Part shown: in pieces, positions 11,585-23,138 of the stretch
Numbering within the stretch: the first letter of the stretch is position 1
How the letters are laid out: each line of letters starts with the position of its first letter
Origin: Paramacrobiotus metropolitanus
Lineage: Eukaryota; Tardigrada; Eutardigrada; Parachela; Macrobiotidae
Length of the DNA stretch: 64,000 nucleotides
Direction: 5' to 3'
Assembly (NCBI RefSeq): GCF_019649055.1
Contig: NW_026570225.1
Location: forward strand, 3,472,001 to 3,536,000
The notes under the pieces: model-generated
Told to the model about the DNA's origin: nothing
Database searches by the model: none
The model's input: the letters and a program-made list of their open reading frames with translations, nothing else
Made by a program: the position numbers and the translations under genes

Positions 11585-13604
11585 TTCTGGATCGACTTAT
11601 ATGCGGTGCAATGTTGCTTGCCAACACCAACGTCTCGAATCCGAAACACTAGCCAGTGTCCGATGGCCAAAACCAAATGGCCAAAGATCTGACTTGGTCA
11701 GTAGCCAGCTGAGAGCTCAGGGAATTCGTTGAATATAAATCAAGTAACGTGAACCGAAGATCGAAAGCAAAATTATTTCACAGTTGTTATACAATCGCAA
11801 GACGCTAGGGCTTCGGTTTAACAGTATCACGGGTCCTCCAATCGGCCACTGAAGCAATAACATAACAGCGCCATGAGAAACGTGCAGTGCTGAAATTGCC
11901 GTAGGCGACACTGACACAATACTGAAAACGGTTTGCGATGAGAACTGTTATACAGAGACAAACACCAATATGTTGGCGATAAAAAGCATACTGGTAATAA
12001 TATATGCTGATCACAAAACAAACGCATAAAATTAATAGTCCTGCGCGGAACGCATGAGAGCCCAGTCCATGGTGGCAGTCTGTCACGATACTGCTATGCC
12101 GTTCTAATAGTTACAGGCAGCACTTATCAAATCGTGAGTGGAAACGATGATAAAGCTGAGGGCGCATTCAATGCGAGATTTCTCAAAAGTTATCGAAATT
12201 CGGAATAAAGTTCAATAAATTTTAAACAGAAGCACCCGTTATCGTGAGCAGTTAAACTGCGTTGGTTAATGGTTATCAGCCCATCTACGTACTGTAGTAC
12301 AGTAGTTGTTGTATTTTATGTCTCAAATGAAATTTACAGTTCGACTTCGCACCTTCGACCATTGGCTTGGGGACAGCGTTTAATTATGCGGCTGGGCGGT
12401 CGTCAACAAAATGCGGATGCGTATGACAGTTTCTGAAATACGAACGAAATTGAATAACACGTGTTTAAATTTTCTGATTGTGCCGCCATAGTGCTTTTGT
12501 ATGCGTGTTGTTGTTTACTTACAATCAAAGAATTATTTATTAAGCAGAATCCAATATAAGAAACGTGCTGTACCAAAATAATTATACAAAGTTCCAAATT
12601 TAAAACGTAATTTAGCGTCCACTGAATCAGGCACTGATTGCTATAGTTTTGTTCTGTCATAACAGCTAGCCGGAAATACGTAACAATCATATCGTTTCCG
12701 GTTAACTACTGGCAAATTTAATAAGAATAATAAACATCCTTTGTACAATGCAGCTCCATACCGCTGGTGTTTGGTGTATATCTCTGCATCAACAGGGTAT
12801 TAATGAATTGGCAACTGATATCCTGCCGCTCGTGGAATATGGTTGCACGGTTTACTGTGCCAGTTTGCCACTATCTGAAAGTAAAAATTAATGCTGGATC
12901 GTTCTCCTGAATTACTGCGAAATCAACTACAAGTATGTTGTTGTTACATTGATCGGCAACGATGCTGACCAAATGCTGACTAGTCATTTAAGCACGTGGT
13001 AACAGTCGGGCGACACTTCCATCCCGACACGGTTACTCAGGCCACAGGGTAACACAACACAAGGTCATCGCAAGATCAAAACTTCACAGCAGCATTCAAG
13101 ACGAATGATCCTCGAACAATCTGGCCGCCAGATGCGATAGATCATGAAGAGTGTACAAAACAACTGCAGAAATTGGGAATATTCTGACGAAATAAGCAAC
13201 TTGCTAGATCAATTTCTTTAACCAACTTATTATCAGTTTCTGTCCGCCTTGTAAAGCATTGTTAAACAACTGTACACAAGCACTGTTTGAAGATTTGTAC
13301 AGTACTTTCTGAACTCGCAGTCACGCAGCTGTTTGCTTTGTGCTTGATTTTTAACCCATAAAACTATTACAAACATCATCAAAACTATACAAACATCCAA
13401 AATCCCTTAAAAACCGAGACTCGTAGAAAAAGTATGCTTAATTTTTTTCAGGGGACGATTAATAAATACTCTCAACTAAAAACTAACGTAAGCAATAGGT
13501 AAAACAAAGCCGCTACAGAAATTTATAAAATCGTACGCATTCAAGCAGTTCAAACATTTCAGTAATTTAACAACACCATAACACAAGCCACAAGGTCACG
13601 GAGC
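11585..13604. other. Noncoding spacer
   Basis: AT-rich DNA between the MEAK7-like first exon and the ZNHIT3-like stop. Only short unconvincing ORFs appear. It presumably holds the promoter of the former gene and the 3' UTR of the latter. Confidence 0.4.
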
Positions 13605-14873
13605 TCAATTACTGTCCATTATCCTTCTGGAGTGCCCGACGATATTGAGACAGCTTGCCGAAAATTCTGTGAATTTCGGTTCGGAAATTAATAGCGATCG
13701 AATCTGACTATGGGCATCCAGACGACTCGGGGAATTCAGGACTTTTGTTAGCATGTTCTGTAGTTCCGCATCAGCAATTATATCTTTAACTTCCTTCGAA
13801 TCCTCTGTAAAAAAGGATTTTCGATAAAGACAGGTCATCAAGCATGAAGAAAGTTTGAAAACAGCTGAAATATACTAGTGCAATAACCAGAATAACCGAA
13901 AAACTTAAATTTCTTTTTAAATCTACAAAGACCTTTAGACTAACTCCGCAACTATCATGCTGGTATTGTCAGGTTTATTTGTCAATTGTCAAAGCTACGC
14001 TCCACCGGTAACACAATTACCGTTCACTTTATGTGGTCAATTTGCCTCTCTTCAAAGGATTCTTTTAAACTTTCACCTTAATGGTATCAAAATCAAGCTA
14101 ACAATCTAAAGCACACCCGCTCGTGGCTAACACAAACAGCGACATTTTACCAAGTCTCCGTAACGACGCTTGATTCAGTCTGTTTTCTTCGGGTATGCAC
14201 TGAAGGATTTGCTTCAGATGCTCTTGCGACTGCTGCTCGGTGGTCACACTGCCATCACTCGCAAGTCCGCTATTTCGGGTTTTCGTCACAGCGGCAAGCA
14301 CGCCGGGCGAATCAGTGGATGGAGAACAGAATTCTAGAAATTTAAAACGATCATAAGAACAATGAGCGAATAAGACACCACCAATTGCTCATGGCTTCTA
14401 ATACGACCAGGGAGACAACAATCAGCAACCAGTTGGCAGGTCCCACAATAAAACTAATTCATCGACAACCATTTCGTTCCCACCTTACTACTCTATCACT
14501 TAATGTAAGCTCTACCAGAAAAAAGACAGCGTCTAGTCAAAAAGATAAAACAAAAGACAGCGCCAAGTCAAATGTCCACCAAACACTGAGCACACTATAA
14601 ACCAGCTCAAAACGTTCCTCGAAGAAAAAACCAAAATCAAGGACGCACGTACCTTCTTTATGCTTTCGTGAGCAAGGCAAAGAGCAACTGCAAAGACATA
14701 ACGTTGAAAATCAGATGGATCGCAGATTATTTAATCGGTAATTGTGACGGTCTAAATCCAGCGACGAAGAACGAGAGAACGCAAGCACCAACTACGAACT
14801 TACAAAGGAGCACGACAACCAGGACACTTGTACTTCGATTCCTTCTCTTTGCATACTGAACATTGGATGCATC
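13605..14873 (-). CDS. ZNHIT3: HIT-type zinc finger protein, ZNHIT3-like (first exon not found)
   Basis: Four exons join in exact phase on the minus strand: 14804-14873, 14653-14687 (35 bp), 14151-14333 and 13605-13804. The first two encode a zf-HIT module: CIQCSVC, YKCPGCRAPFCS, then CSRKHKE, with the expected C..C, C..C, C...C, H...C ligand order. The C-terminal part (LQNMLTKVLNS ... EPKFTEFSASCLNIVG) matches the ZNHIT3 tail, where EP-FVEFAD-CL-IVE is typical. ZNHIT3 works with NUFIP1 in box C/D snoRNP assembly. The reading frame is open upstream only to a stop just before the acceptor at 14874, so the initiating ATG must be in an upstream exon, likely within 14.9-15.15 kb. It points away from maelstrom. 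Confidence 0.8.
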
Positions 14874-15492
14874 CTTCCACAACAATGACAAAAAGTCACT
14901 AGTCTGAAGCTATCCTGATAAAACTCAAACTGCAAGCCCCAATGAATCGCATTAATGACAAGTTAACCGAAAAACGGTAGAAGATCAAAAATCAATTTTT
15001 TTGTCACTTTGTGACTTTATTTTTTTTTCAGAGTACCGCACTTTCTTTCGCAGTTTCACCTGCACATTTGTGTCCATCGGCTGATGATCGGCATTCCCTA
15101 CTCTGTTGGCGGCTACGTGCAGTTGCTCGATCACGATCGAAGGTCGTGCGGTGAGTACGTAACGCCGTCCGGTGTGGCAGCATGGTAGGTGCGCATTTGA
15201 TTTTTCAGTTTTTTGTGTTCCAGACAGTTTAAGGTACGAGTCCGTTTTGTTTTACTCAAGTCTAAAGCACTTATTTTTGTTTATTTTATTTTCGTTAAAC
15301 TACAAATCTTTATAACGCAGCATTATCAGATTTTGAGGAAGTGATGAGAACAAATCAAATGTGGTTCAACAGTAACCCTTAGCGACATATCGGACCTTTG
15401 CTCGGGCTGTATCCTGCAAGGGCTAGATACCAGCAATTCTCAATCACCCTGAATGTCAGTTGTATTTTAGGCTTCCTGGATAAAGCGAAACC
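14874..15492. promoter_or_regulatory. Probable shared promoter region, ZNHIT3-like / maelstrom
   Basis: About 600 bp separates two head-to-head genes. The 5' UTRs and the first ZNHIT3 exon must lie here. No core promoter element could be assigned with certainty. Confidence 0.4.
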
Positions 15493-17642
15493 ATGCCGAA
15501 AACCAGCAAACCTAAGAACGCCTATTCGTTTTATGTGACCGAACGCTGCAGCGAAACTAAAACGTCATATTCCCAGGGCTTTTCCAAATTCAGCGAAGAA
15601 TGGGACGTAAGTTGGTCTGTCGGACAGATTTTGAACTTCATGTGCTTACGCGACTTGTTCTGCTAGCGATTGGGTCCTGATGCTAAGAAAGTGTACTTCG
15701 CCATGGCCGAGGATGCGCGTGAACTGTCCAGCAGCCGCATTCCTAACGCAAAGTACCAGAAAGCCGGTGAACGCACCACCTGGCGACAAACTCAGCCTCA
15801 AGGAAACGGGAACAGCCCCGAGAAGATCCTCTTGGGCCCCACAGCTGGCACTAAGAACCCGGAACAAAGGGACCTGACGGTGCAGGACATGATACCCGAC
15901 GTCGCCCATGGGATTGGCGAGTTTGTTCTGGACGGCGAGCACAACAACCGAGGCGAAGATGTGCCGGCGCCAGCGTACGAGGATATTGAAGTGGCCTGTG
16001 TAACTGCGATTGACACCGAATATCCGGAACAGAGAAGTGCGTATGGCATGCCATTCGATGAAGATTTTCTAATGAAACTCTTTGAGTTTTTTTTCTTGCG
16101 GGACAAGGAGTAGGACCAGTTTTATTATGCTGTTTATCATCTCTGTTATTCTGACAATAATAAGGTATTTACAGTTAATGCATGCTTTTTAAGAAAATTA
16201 TTTATTTTGTGGCTGAATTTACGCGGTATTCCTTGATCTGACCATTTGATTTGGGGAAGGTCATGAGGAATTACCTATTGATTAAAGAATAGGTATTTCT
16301 TATGTCAGAGTGTTTTCACGTCGATTTTTGTTTTGGTTTCAATCTGCAGATATTTTGGTGCAGAAGGTGGTCGTAATTGGTTGCGTTCCGCTGGTTCCGG
16401 TGGGTTGCGGTGCCACTCCCATCAATCGTCCCGTGGAGATATCTCTCAAATCCTTCCATTTAACAACTGGATTTTCCAACGACGTCAAGCATTCTTTTCA
16501 CGCTTTTATAGATCCTGGTCCGGTTACTCCCGACAAGCAGCTCGTTCTCACGGACGCGCGTAAGCGTAATTTTAGGATATGATGTCTTCCAGTTTACCAC
16601 AGTAATTGTTTGTAATCAACCTCCGACTGCACAATGAAGTTATTATGAAAATATGGCGACATGTTTTATAGATCATTAATTGTACCCGTTTAATACAGGA
16701 AAGAACTGCCACAAGATTCCCTATGCGGCTTTCATCAAAGGGGACAGCGATTGTAAGCGGTTTCATGAGGGTTTTCGGCTGCGGAAAGATTACTATGACC
16801 TGTATAAAGAAATGAGTTCATTTGTGCAAACCAACCATCGCCCGATCGTGGCGCTTGGATCCATGGAAGATATCGCAACAACTTGGGCATGTTTGGAGTG
16901 GTTGCACTATCAGGCTACGGAAGACGGCAAGAAAGAGCAAAGACCCAGTAAGACATTGCTCTAGCTACGGTATATTCCAGTTCGCAAATTCCACTTGTTA
17001 CGCTGCAATATTTAATTTTCTCATTGCTCAAGTTCTTACTGATTATTTGCTTGATTTTGCGGGTTGCTATTGAGTTCATTATCGACTGCAGGTTTGAAGC
17101 AACTTACGTTATCCACTGTGGACGATTACGTTGGTCATGCGATGAGCGTTCTGATCGGCCATCATTCGGATTCGCTGCTGGCGGAAGAATTTGAGCGGAT
17201 TCGCAAAACGTTTTCCTTGTGCCGCTATCGTCGCCAAAGAAGCTTACAGTCAGTTTATTATTACAGTTAATACAAATTAGTTGGACCATTGCTGTTCCGT
17301 TGTCCTGTGATAACAAGCGATACCTAAAAGAGTGACGTATTTCCAGATGTCTTTTTCACAAACAAGTGGACACGGAGATGTGTGCTGATGCTATGGCATG
17401 CGAGCGCATGTAAGTAATGCATTCACATAATTATGCTCGTAAAAGGAAAACATACCTATTAGATTAGGTTAGCTAATTTTGTAAATTATGAACCTGAAAC
17501 TGCTCTAGATTTAAGTTTGAATTACAAAACAGTCAGGAAAGTTCGATGAAAGGTCATACTTGTTTGCAGTTATACCGTATTCGATCTTCTGCGTGATTAC
17601 TACTCCTTGCCGACAAATGGTCCATTCACTCCTCGCGACTGA
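15493..17642 (+). CDS. MAEL: Maelstrom (HMG box plus MAEL nuclease-fold domain)
   Basis: Seven exons join in phase: 15493-15606, 15667-16109, 16309-16559, 16699-16947, 17092-17248, 17347-17409 and 17570-17642, giving about 450 residues, close to the usual 430-460. The N-terminus (KPKNAYSFYVTE ... FSKFSEEW ... YFAMAEDA) is the HMG box. The MAEL domain follows: VVVIGCVPLVP, FHAFIDPGP, CHKIPYAAF, FVQTNHRPIVA, LTLSTVDDYV and CLFHKQ before the tail YTVFDLLRDYYSLP. Maelstrom is a piRNA-pathway protein of germ granules and nucleus, needed for transposon silencing downstream of Piwi. The exon 2/3 join (donor GTAGGA, acceptor at 16308) is the least certain; a donor near 16036 spliced to the acceptor before 16351 would also keep frame. 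Confidence 0.9.
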
Positions 17643-18783
17643 GATGCCAAATCATGCCAAAGTTAACATTACTGAGAAAGAACGGTTGCGGCAGTTGTAA
17701 ATTTTTCCTGTTTAACGTACAGTTGATTATTCCACTTTGTAATAACTTTCATAGGTTTCCCTCCTCGTAGCTCAATAATAAAGCCAGTGCATTTGTTCTT
17801 GCGTGTATATTTTGTTTCCTTGCGTTATTATGCATTCCATGTCACGATTATATAAGTACAACCCCTTGTTAGTATGGTGATTTCTTGTACATTTGGCGTC
17901 TTACCTTTCTCGTGTAACACTTTTTCGCTGTCTTTATGTTTTTCCTTGCTTTGTTCCCAATAAAAAATGCGGAGATTTAAGTGAAAAAGTGGGGTATTGC
18001 ACTTCACTTATTCTGCAAAACTACGATTCCATTAAATTTTCGCATTTCGATTCATGAGAGACATCACTCGGAAAAGAAACTCAGTGAATGGCAACTTATT
18101 TCCCAGTATAATACCTACTCTACTGGAGAGACGGGATAGTATCCAAAATGCGCATCAAATTTACACGCTTAATTTTTGCTGAACGTTTGTATTAAAACAA
18201 ATACAATGAATGACGACTCAATAAGGCATTGTTGTTTTCATTTGGTTCATGACCTATGAAACGACCGTTCGCATTCCCTAACGTTTGTTTGTTTGCACTT
18301 AGCAGCAAAACAGAACGCCGATAATTAATAATCCCTGACTGTTTTGCGTCGTCAGCATTGCAGTGTTAGTGTCGCAGATTTTAGCAAGATTTTGACTGGA
18401 AATTCAAAACCGCCGTGTAGACATTATACTCGTACTTTATCTTGGTCTTTAGCAAGACTAACAGCGAGCAGTGCCAGTTTAGAGCTAAATCTCGCAAACG
18501 CCAGCGCATATCATGCTCTAAAGATTTTTAAGTGGTATTATACGAAATTAAGAATCAATTTGTATTGATGCTGCATGGACGTCAATGACTCAATGGTGAA
18601 ATGTTTTCAACGTGCAAACGCTCCGACGTAAAACAGAAATTTGATATTTCTGGTAGTACTCCTGCGTAGAATGTGTAAGTTATTACTAATTCCATTTTGC
18701 TGCTCGTATATGATCTTCGCAAATCAAAGTTTGTAATTTATGTACATACTATATAGTATACCTACCTCAAGGCAGCTTTGAAA
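17643..18783. other. maelstrom 3' flank and spacer
   Basis: No coding signal. AATAAA at 17959-17964 is a plausible polyadenylation site for maelstrom. The remaining DNA is AT-rich and presumably includes the promoter of the Ly6-like gene. Confidence 0.5.
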
Positions 18784-20075
18784 ATGGGTATTTCCGTTGT
18801 ATTGATAACTCTGACCGCAATTGTTGGAACTGCAGTTTCAGGTACACACACAAACTGTCAGTACCAAAATTAGCATACCAGCATAAATTCCGTAGTCAGA
18901 AAAGTTTTGACGTTTTATTGTGCATACTAACTCGCTCTTATTTTGCAAATGCGATTAATTAGATAGGTAAATCGTGTACTGTTGATATTTTTATAGGAGC
19001 TGAAGGTTCGATCAGCTGCTACGCATGCAGTACAACAAATAATCCTGGATGCGAAAATCCATATCGGATATCTAGTTTTTATCAAGATTGTCCAGCTTTT
19101 GTTGGGCAAGACCACTGCTTAAAAATTACCGGTCCTGGATGTAAGCACACCAATAATATTTTACAGCGTACTATACAGTTTGTTCGTAATGTTAATACAA
19201 TATTGGTACTCGTACAGTACGTAGATTATTAGATATATCGACAGCTGCTGCAGACACGTGAATTGCAGTAGTCCGCTACTATTAAGTGAAAATAACGCAG
19301 CTACTAATTTAATTTTTATCTATGGTACATACAATTATTGCATCCGTTTTCTTGTAGGTGAACTTAGTATGTTTGCGTGTACCGGAGATAATACTGAAGC
19401 GACGTTGTCGCTTCAGTAATATTTCCGGTTCAACTTGCTATACTTATCCGGAACATATAAGGAACATATGATTATTATGATATATGTCCTTATATATTTT
19501 CATGTTTCCGGAATCATATGTCCCTTATATTCTTCCAGAAATATTAAAAAACTACAATCTATAATCAGTTATCATTTAAAACATCACTTTGCGTATATGG
19601 ACATAGCCGTTTCATTTCGAAGTGTAAACAGGCCCGTCTTTAGCTTTTTCGAACGGGAACGACACGACCTCGCGCCAGTTCAATGGCCGAAACTTTTGGG
19701 GAAAAAGTAGAAAGTGGCTCAAAAAGCCAGGTTTTTTACAATTTTCTTGTTGTAATTTTCGGTGCCCCAGCGCCCGGGATGCTATTTTCCAGTTTTCTCA
19801 GTAAATTACTCATAAATGTGTTGGTTACGCCATGTTAGTGTTAGTTTGCTTATTTTGTTTGTATTGCACATGCAGTACAGCTGACCAGGCGATGTGGTGG
19901 TTTGAATCCTGCAATCAACATGGGACAAGTTCAGGATGGATGTTTCATAGATGGGGATATCCAAGTATGCGTCTGTTCATCTAATTATTGCAACAGCGGG
20001 CAACCACTTCGAGTTTCCATGCTTATTTTTGCTTGTTTGGCAATGATGCGCGTATTGTTTTATTTTTGCCAATGA
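18784..20075 (+). CDS. Ly6/quiver (sleepless)-like GPI-anchored protein 1
   Basis: Three exons, 18784-18841, 18997-19140 and 19876-20075, with phase-1 introns. The product has a signal peptide (MGISVVLITLTAIVG...), then SCYACSTT, further Cys at the expected spacings, LTRRCGG, and the closing block VCVCSSNYCN. That is ten cysteines in the three-finger order of insect quiver/sleepless-type Ly6 proteins. A hydrophobic C-terminal stretch after the CN box fits a GPI-attachment signal. Family members modulate ion channels, septate junctions or signalling at the cell surface; the partner of this one cannot be told from sequence. The second intron holds strong hairpins. A second gene of the same design lies at 33.1-34.5 kb on the other strand. 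Confidence 0.85.
19380..19430. repeat. Long hairpin (24-bp arms, 3-nt loop)
   Basis: Arms 19380-19403 and 19407-19430 pair with about three mismatches (core ACTGAAGCGAC / GTCGCTTCAGT) around GTT. Intronic in the Ly6-like gene. Confidence 0.85.
19448..19538. repeat. Imperfect 26-bp inverted repeat
   Basis: Left arm 19448-19473 (from CCGGAACATATAAGG) and right arm 19512-19538 pair with a few mismatches. A smaller nested repeat (GGAACATAT / ATATGTCC) lies between. Together with the hairpin just upstream this looks like a folded-back element of about 160 bp. Confidence 0.7.
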
Positions 20076-20909
20076 ATTTACAATATTGTTTGCAAATGAC
20101 GTTTTGCAATGTTGGTTTTTAAGTAGTTTCCATACTACAAAATGACTGATAAATGCCCAAATAAAGATAACTACTGTGAATATTAGCGCGGTAGCTCTGT
20201 CTTGGTGACAATAGCATAACAGTTTTAAATTTCATCCGCGTTTCACGTAAAACAAATTCTGGAGACAAGCACTGCTGTCCAAATTCCAGTTTTCTATAGG
20301 TATGTACAACGTTGCACTCGTACTGATGCATGACCATCGCCCGGTATTTGGCAGTTTGATTTTGCAGTACGTAGTATCATTAGTATCATAAAGGTACTGA
20401 ACTAAATATTACAGTATTTAGTAATGTTATGGTAGTATTCATTTGACGTGACAAACATTAAAAACGTTGCGATTGTTTAAATTCTGAAAAAATTTACGTC
20501 TGCGTCGCCGTTATAACGTTTAGCTATCCAATGAAACAAAGACACACACTTAGGTACGGTATCTGGTTTTCTGTCTGCATCAGAATAGCTTTTTTTACGG
20601 TTAGGTTTGTAACTTTGTCGTACACACAAATCATAAACATAACATTAAAAATTGTTAATTTTGCATTCCGCTAATTGTGTTTACGCGAATTATCCTGTTG
20701 ACAATCACACGACAGTTAAAATTAGGACTTGAGATGCTCCAACGACCTAATAATGTTCCATACATGCACGAAATTTAATGCAGGGTGACCTTTCATCCAA
20801 AATTTTCAATGTAATTCACTAAAAGGCATGTAATAAAACAGACAAACCAACAAATAAAAGGTAAACTTTTGAGAAACCAACATGGAACTTATACAAAAGG
20901 TATAAGAAT
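20076..20909. other. Convergent spacer
   Basis: AT-rich, between the Ly6-like stop and the Gly/Tyr-rich gene stop. No coding exon was recognised; a 72-codon minus ORF at 20119-20337 is unconvincing. Confidence 0.4.
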
Positions 20910-21431
20910 TTATTTGCGCCCGTTGTAGTAACTGTTTCCGTACAACCCGCCGGTCCCATAACCGTATCCGGTGCCGTATCCAGTTCCGTATCCAGTGCCA
21001 TATCCAGTGCCGTATAATCCGGAGCCGTAGCTGGAACCATACAAGCCAGTGCCGGAATTACTGCCATACGATGAATACGGGTAGCTGTTGTATCCTGTTG
21101 AGTAGCCGGTGTTGTAAGGTGAACTTCCGTACAAACTCCCGTATAAACTGCTGGTATATGGGGAATAGCTGCCTCCGTACAGACCGCTGCTACCGTAGTA
21201 TGAACTACCACCATAGGGATAGTACGATGAGCTATAAGCGCTGCCATAAGGGTTGGAATTTACTCCGTACGCGCTGCTGTACACACCGGATCCCAGTCCA
21301 TATCCTCCGGAACCGTAGCCGCCATAATTCGTGTTGTACAGACTTGTAGATCCGTATGGATAATACTGCGCTGACACAAAGTGCCCAAGGTAAACGATCA
21401 AGGCAAAAACTAAGAAAACCGTGGACTGCAT
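20910..21431 (-). CDS. Secreted Gly/Tyr/Ser-rich low-complexity protein
   Basis: Single exon starting at the minus-strand ATG at 21431, chosen because MQSTVFLVFALIVYLGHFVSA is a clean signal peptide with cleavage before QYYPYG. The mature chain is almost wholly Y, G, S, T, N and P in repeats such as YGSS, SSLYG and, near the C-terminus, four consecutive TGYG-type units. There are no cysteines or catalytic motifs. Such chains occur in cuticle, eggshell, adhesive and secretory-gland proteins. A structural extracellular role is inferred; no specific family is assigned. Because the Gly/Tyr-repeat DNA is periodic, other frames also show open but meaningless repeats. Confidence 0.75.
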   Translation of the reverse strand: MQSTVFLVFALIVYLGHFVSAQYYPYGSTSLYNTNYGGYGSGGYGLGSGVYSSAYGVNSNPYGSAYSSSYYPYGGSSYYGSSGLYGGSYSPYTSSLYGSLYGSSPYNTGYSTGYNSYPYSSYGSNSGTGLYGSSYGSGLYGTGYGTGYGTGYGTGYGYGTGGLYGNSYYNGRK

Positions 21432-23138
21432 GATTGCGGTAACGGGAACAATATAAAGGGCACAGGACCAATTAAATGTGGAGATGAACGCAAGAATTTT
21501 GATTGCACCGAACAAAATGCAAACACGTTAACTTTAATACTTAGACACCGATTTCTTGTAGTTTATTTGCTGTATGGTATGAAGAGCTCTGATTGCTTGG
21601 TCAGGGAAAGGCAAATAGTAAACAGGGCATACGAGACTACATACTGTTTGCTGATTCCTTTACCGTCGTTTTTATAAGCCGTTTGCCGATGTTGTTTTTG
21701 GCTGGTTCCCAAAAATATCTTTTGAGTCTTTTTGCATTACCTATCCCAAGAGGCAATGTATAAATTTGATTTTCTGATTGATTACGACTCACATTACAAA
21801 GAGAAGTGGTGAATCAGCTTAATTTTGCAAGTTAGAATATTCCGAAAAAACGACGAAAACTGCTCTGGTTGACGCCGGTAAGTATTTAAGTGTGCTATGG
21901 TCTGTTATAAAACTGTTTATTCAATACATCGCGCAGTGATTACGATACGGGTTCTTAGTTCTGCGTGTCGAAGTGCCTTAACGATTTAGTGAAGCGCTGG
22001 ATCCATGTAATGCGATCGTGATTCTTGAATTATGATTACGATTGCAAAAAGGTGTAAACAATACCACCATGACAGACTATGTCCTAGCGTTATTTTATTC
22101 TGCCTTTGCAGTACGTACTACTTACCATTAACACCTAGAGTAGTGCAAGTATAGGTAGAAAGATGGACTATACGATATACTGCATGTGCATATTGCAGCA
22201 GAGAGGCGGCAAAAACCTTTTCTTTGTATTAGAATATTGGATAATGCTGTGATGTAATCAGAATCTGATCTCCACAGGCACTATTTGGGACAAATCTTGG
22301 ATTAAACTAGCGGCCATTTATTTATGTACTGACAATGAGCATCGTGGACATGGTAAAAAGTTATCAGCGAAACCAAAATAAACGTAAAATATCAGCGCTT
22401 TCGTGATGTTGAATTAAAAATCGGTATGAAGCTTACCATTAAGTTAACTACAGAGATCACGCAATGCTTAAAACCCATTAATTAGGAAACTGATCGTTTC
22501 AACAAACTTTAACTACTAAGTTTTTATTAGGAAACTGACGGTTTTAAGTATAGACTGTACAGCTGTTCCTCCTAAATGCATAAAATAAACTATGCATCGA
22601 TCATGCATCGTTGACAGATTATCTGCCCATTTAATTTACAAGAACTTATAAACCGGGAGTTGTGCTACATTTATCATTCCGCATTATTGTTCAGTAAGTA
22701 CTACTATATTATTCAGTAGAAGTATTCTTATCGCTACACTGTATACGAAGTACTCATAATATTATCGCTAATTAAGCAGGGTATGCAAGTCTGCTACGAG
22801 CACAGCACACAAGCATAGAAACTTTAGCAAAAATTTCAGTGGCGAATTGATTAATGTACATTGGTCGTATAGCACTCTTAACTACGATTTCTGTGCATAT
22901 ACTGTATTTTCTTGTTTTTGCAGTATTTTGTACGCTTCTTCCCTGGGGGCTCCGTCACAGCTAATGATACGCTACCAATACTTTTCGATGCTCACAGTCA
23001 AATGATTTAAAACGTGTGCTCGTAATGGAGTTTCTTGCTTGAAAGTCGCATTAATATATTTCCTGTGGAACTTGATCAAAATAAAAATCCCTTCCATTCA
23101 AACGAGTAGAGCTATTGGTGTATTTTCATACCGCAAAA
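21432..23138. other. Divergent spacer between the Gly/Tyr-rich gene and the GST gene
   Basis: No coding exon recognised. A TATAAAAA-type box on the minus strand near 21670-21680 could belong to the Gly/Tyr-rich gene if its 5' UTR is about 200 bp. The GST promoter should lie near 22.9-23.1 kb. Confidence 0.4.

Noticed and set aside
20819-21471. Other-frame ORFs over the Gly/Tyr-rich gene
   Set aside because: Periodic repeat DNA keeps other frames open; only the frame with a signal peptide makes sense.
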